A stretch of DNA of 10,211 nucleotides from Haplosporangium gracile (lineage: Eukaryota; Mortierellomycota; Mortierellomycetes; Mortierellales; Mortierellaceae). Where the stretch lies: the NCBI GenBank assembly GCA_015499985.1, contig JAAAUF010000831.1, positions 2,607-12,817 on the forward strand, written 5' to 3'. The notes under the pieces are model-generated. The model had not been told where the DNA came from, ran no database searches, and was given only the letters and a program-made list of their open reading frames with translations. Made by a program: the position numbers and the translations under genes. Of this stretch, positions 8,753 through 10,211 are shown one piece after another (position 1 is the stretch's first letter; every line of letters starts with the position of its first letter).

Positions 8753-8791
8753 GGGAGAAGGGAAAACGGGAAGGGAAAATGGGAAGGGGGG
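8753..8791 (+). other. G-quadruplex motif with internal 13-nt repeat
   Basis: Six runs of at least three G in 39 nt (8753, 8760, 8768, 8773, 8781, 8786) with loops of 4, 5, 2, 5 and 2 nt satisfy the G3+N1-7 rule with spare runs. The core is a tandem GGGAAAAYGGGAA repeat. No gene lies immediately downstream that I can support. Confidence 0.8.
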
Positions 8792-9733
8792 ACGAGGAGG
8801 TTTATCAGCTTTTCTCCATGCCCTGTCTCTTCCCACCGCGTCGTCTCCAATAATTCTACTCCACAACGATTCTCGCTCTTACTACACCCTCTTATGCTCC
8901 AACTCCACATCGAAACCTATGGTTGTTGTGTCCACATTGAGCTATCCCCTTTCTCTGCTTCTGTTTTTCAAGAGTCCCACGGAAATCAAGTGCGGTCGTG
9001 TCCCCCTGACTGAGCCATCATGCAAGCATGAGCATTAGACAGAGGGAAAGAGATGCATGCGGGAGAGATTGGAGGATGAAGAAGATAATAGGGTGGGGGA
9101 GTGCAAGGGAGGATGGTCAACGGCTTTTTATTATGTTTGTGTATTGCTTGTGTGTTTGATAGTCCAAAGTCGAGAAGGAGAGGAAGGGGGAGGGACTGTA
9201 GGACAAAGAGACACACACAACAAAGGCACGCGTGTGTTTGCCTCACCTCTGGATAACACACGATAAACAATGGCAAACATCACGCCACTAGTGTCCTTTA
9301 AGGACAGGTTTCCGAGATGAAGGAAGAGAAAGAGAGAAAAAGGAAGAGACTAGAAACGATCGATGCTACAGACTTTCATGTGGTTGTTCGTTCATTGCCC
9401 ATGTACTCTTGTGGCTCTCAGGTTATGGCTCTTTGTCTCTTTTAGTATATTAGTCTTCTTTTCTTCACTTGCCAAGAAGCAACAGCATGCACAGAGAGGC
9501 AGTTTGAGTTAGACGACTAACGAGGATACGTACTGCACTGTGCTATGGAATCAAGGTATAAAAAAAAAGCTCGAGGCAAGAACACGAAATTTTGATGAGC
9601 AACAAACAACAGAGAGGCTTGGATGCAATACCATGTATCCCTCACCGTCGTATCGATGAGATAGGACCAAATATAACAAACAACAACAACGAAAATGCAA
9701 TTGAAAAGGCAACAACAGTAAAGCAAAAAAATA
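8792..9733. other. Intergenic spacer without a supported gene
   Basis: About 0.94 kb. It holds a purine-rich run (9315-9350), GT/CA-rich stretches (9120-9240), an AAC trinucleotide run (9677-9690) and a 15-bp palindrome (9292-9306). Open frames up to 150 codons read as low-complexity and overlap on both strands; none is called. Confidence 0.6.
9292..9306. repeat. Short palindrome TGTCCTT-T-AAGGACA
   Basis: Perfect 7-bp inverted arms around one central T. It could be a dimeric transcription-factor site; it is also within chance expectation for 10 kb. Confidence 0.5.
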
Positions 9734-9803
9734 ATGGCTCAAGGTCGTCGCACAAGGCACCTGGTCTGGGCGCTCTCTCTCCTATTACCAATGTCTATTG
9801 CCC

Positions 9804-10184
9804 ATGTTTAGCCAACCTCCTCATCCGGCCTTTTTTCTTTTTCTGCTGGTTGCATGCCCTCCCCTTCTTCCCTTCCTCTTCCCCTTTATCTGTTCGCCTA
9901 TCCGCCTCGGTCCTGTTGCATTGCATGACAGGGTCGTTTATTGTTGGCGTAGGGAGCCTGCCTGTTGTCTGTATGCCTTGAAGGGAAGTACAACGGGCGG
10001 GGATACGGAAGGCAAGCCAGCATGCAGGTGCGATATTTCAGTAACAGAGGGTAAGAACGCCGTAGATGTCGATTTTTTTCTACATCTTTCACGATTTGGC
10101 AAACACGGCGTTTTGGTCATCACTGATCGTGGAGTTCAATTGCGCCTGGTAACAATACGTGAAAAAAATGTTAGTGTTGGGTAA
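9804..10184 (+). CDS. Open frame with hydrophobic N-terminus (doubtful)
   Basis: Not recognised; 126 residues from ATG 9804. Residues 9-30 are strongly hydrophobic (AFFLFLLVAC then Pro/Leu/Phe-rich), resembling a signal or membrane segment. The rest has cysteines at 47, 54, 55, 74 and 76 and a more protein-like tail (FGKHGVLVITDRGVQLRL). The start context (CCCATGT) is poor. It overlaps by 8 nt the end of a 25-codon ORF (9734-9811) that itself looks like a signal peptide (VWALSLLLPMSIAHV). The N-terminal half is pyrimidine-rich, which alone can create a hydrophobic translation. Most likely chance, but it is among the longest ATG-initiated frames in the right half. Confidence 0.17.
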   Translation: MFSQPPHPAFFLFLLVACPPLLPFLFPFICSPIRLGPVALHDRVVYCWRREPACCLYALKGSTTGGDTEGKPACRCDISVTEGKNAVDVDFFLHLSRFGKHGVLVITDRGVQLRLVTIREKNVSVG

Positions 10185-10211
10185 ACAGACAATAGGTTTA
10201 CCTTTTAATTT

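Overview
The window looks like fungal nuclear DNA. The evidence is a spliced gene with short GT-AG introns, CTAAC branch-point motifs 26-33 nt before the acceptors, strong C-ending codon preference in exons (GCC, GTC, CTC, ATC, AAG), and AT-rich homopolymer-laden spacers. The protein style and intron signals would fit an early-diverging fungus (Mucoromycota, perhaps a Mortierella relative), but that placement is an inference, not something the sequence proves.

Left end (1-2219, minus strand): the 5' three quarters or so of a SulP-family sulfate permease gene in three exons (2219-2110, 1999-938, 480-1, running off the window). The transmembrane domain is complete and the STAS domain is cut by the window edge. 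Its upstream region (about 2220-2640) holds a TATA box, a long pyrimidine tract on the coding strand (a GAAA repeat on the + strand) and a leader with no upstream AUG.

Middle (about 3550-4540, plus strand): a decayed protein-coding gene of unknown family. Coding-like sequence runs from about 3707 to 4524 but crosses three reading frames and five in-frame stop codons. It ends in a clean 62-codon open stretch followed 10 nt later by AATAAA. Just before it lies a T12-G-T27 tract ending in a splice-acceptor-like CATCTAG.

Right two thirds (4540-10211): gene-poor. The best candidates are a tiny secreted-protein-like gene at 5095-5509 (one proposed intron, cysteine-rich tail) and an open frame with a hydrophobic N-terminus at 9804-10184. 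Both are weak. The rest is spacer with A-tracts that share an ATGGTCA flank (6337-6519), purine runs, a strong G-quadruplex motif (8753-8791) and a short palindrome. I found no tRNA, rRNA, CRISPR array, intact transposase or reverse transcriptase. No operon-like logic applies. The only confidently functional gene is the sulfate permease, which would import sulfate across the plasma membrane for assimilation.
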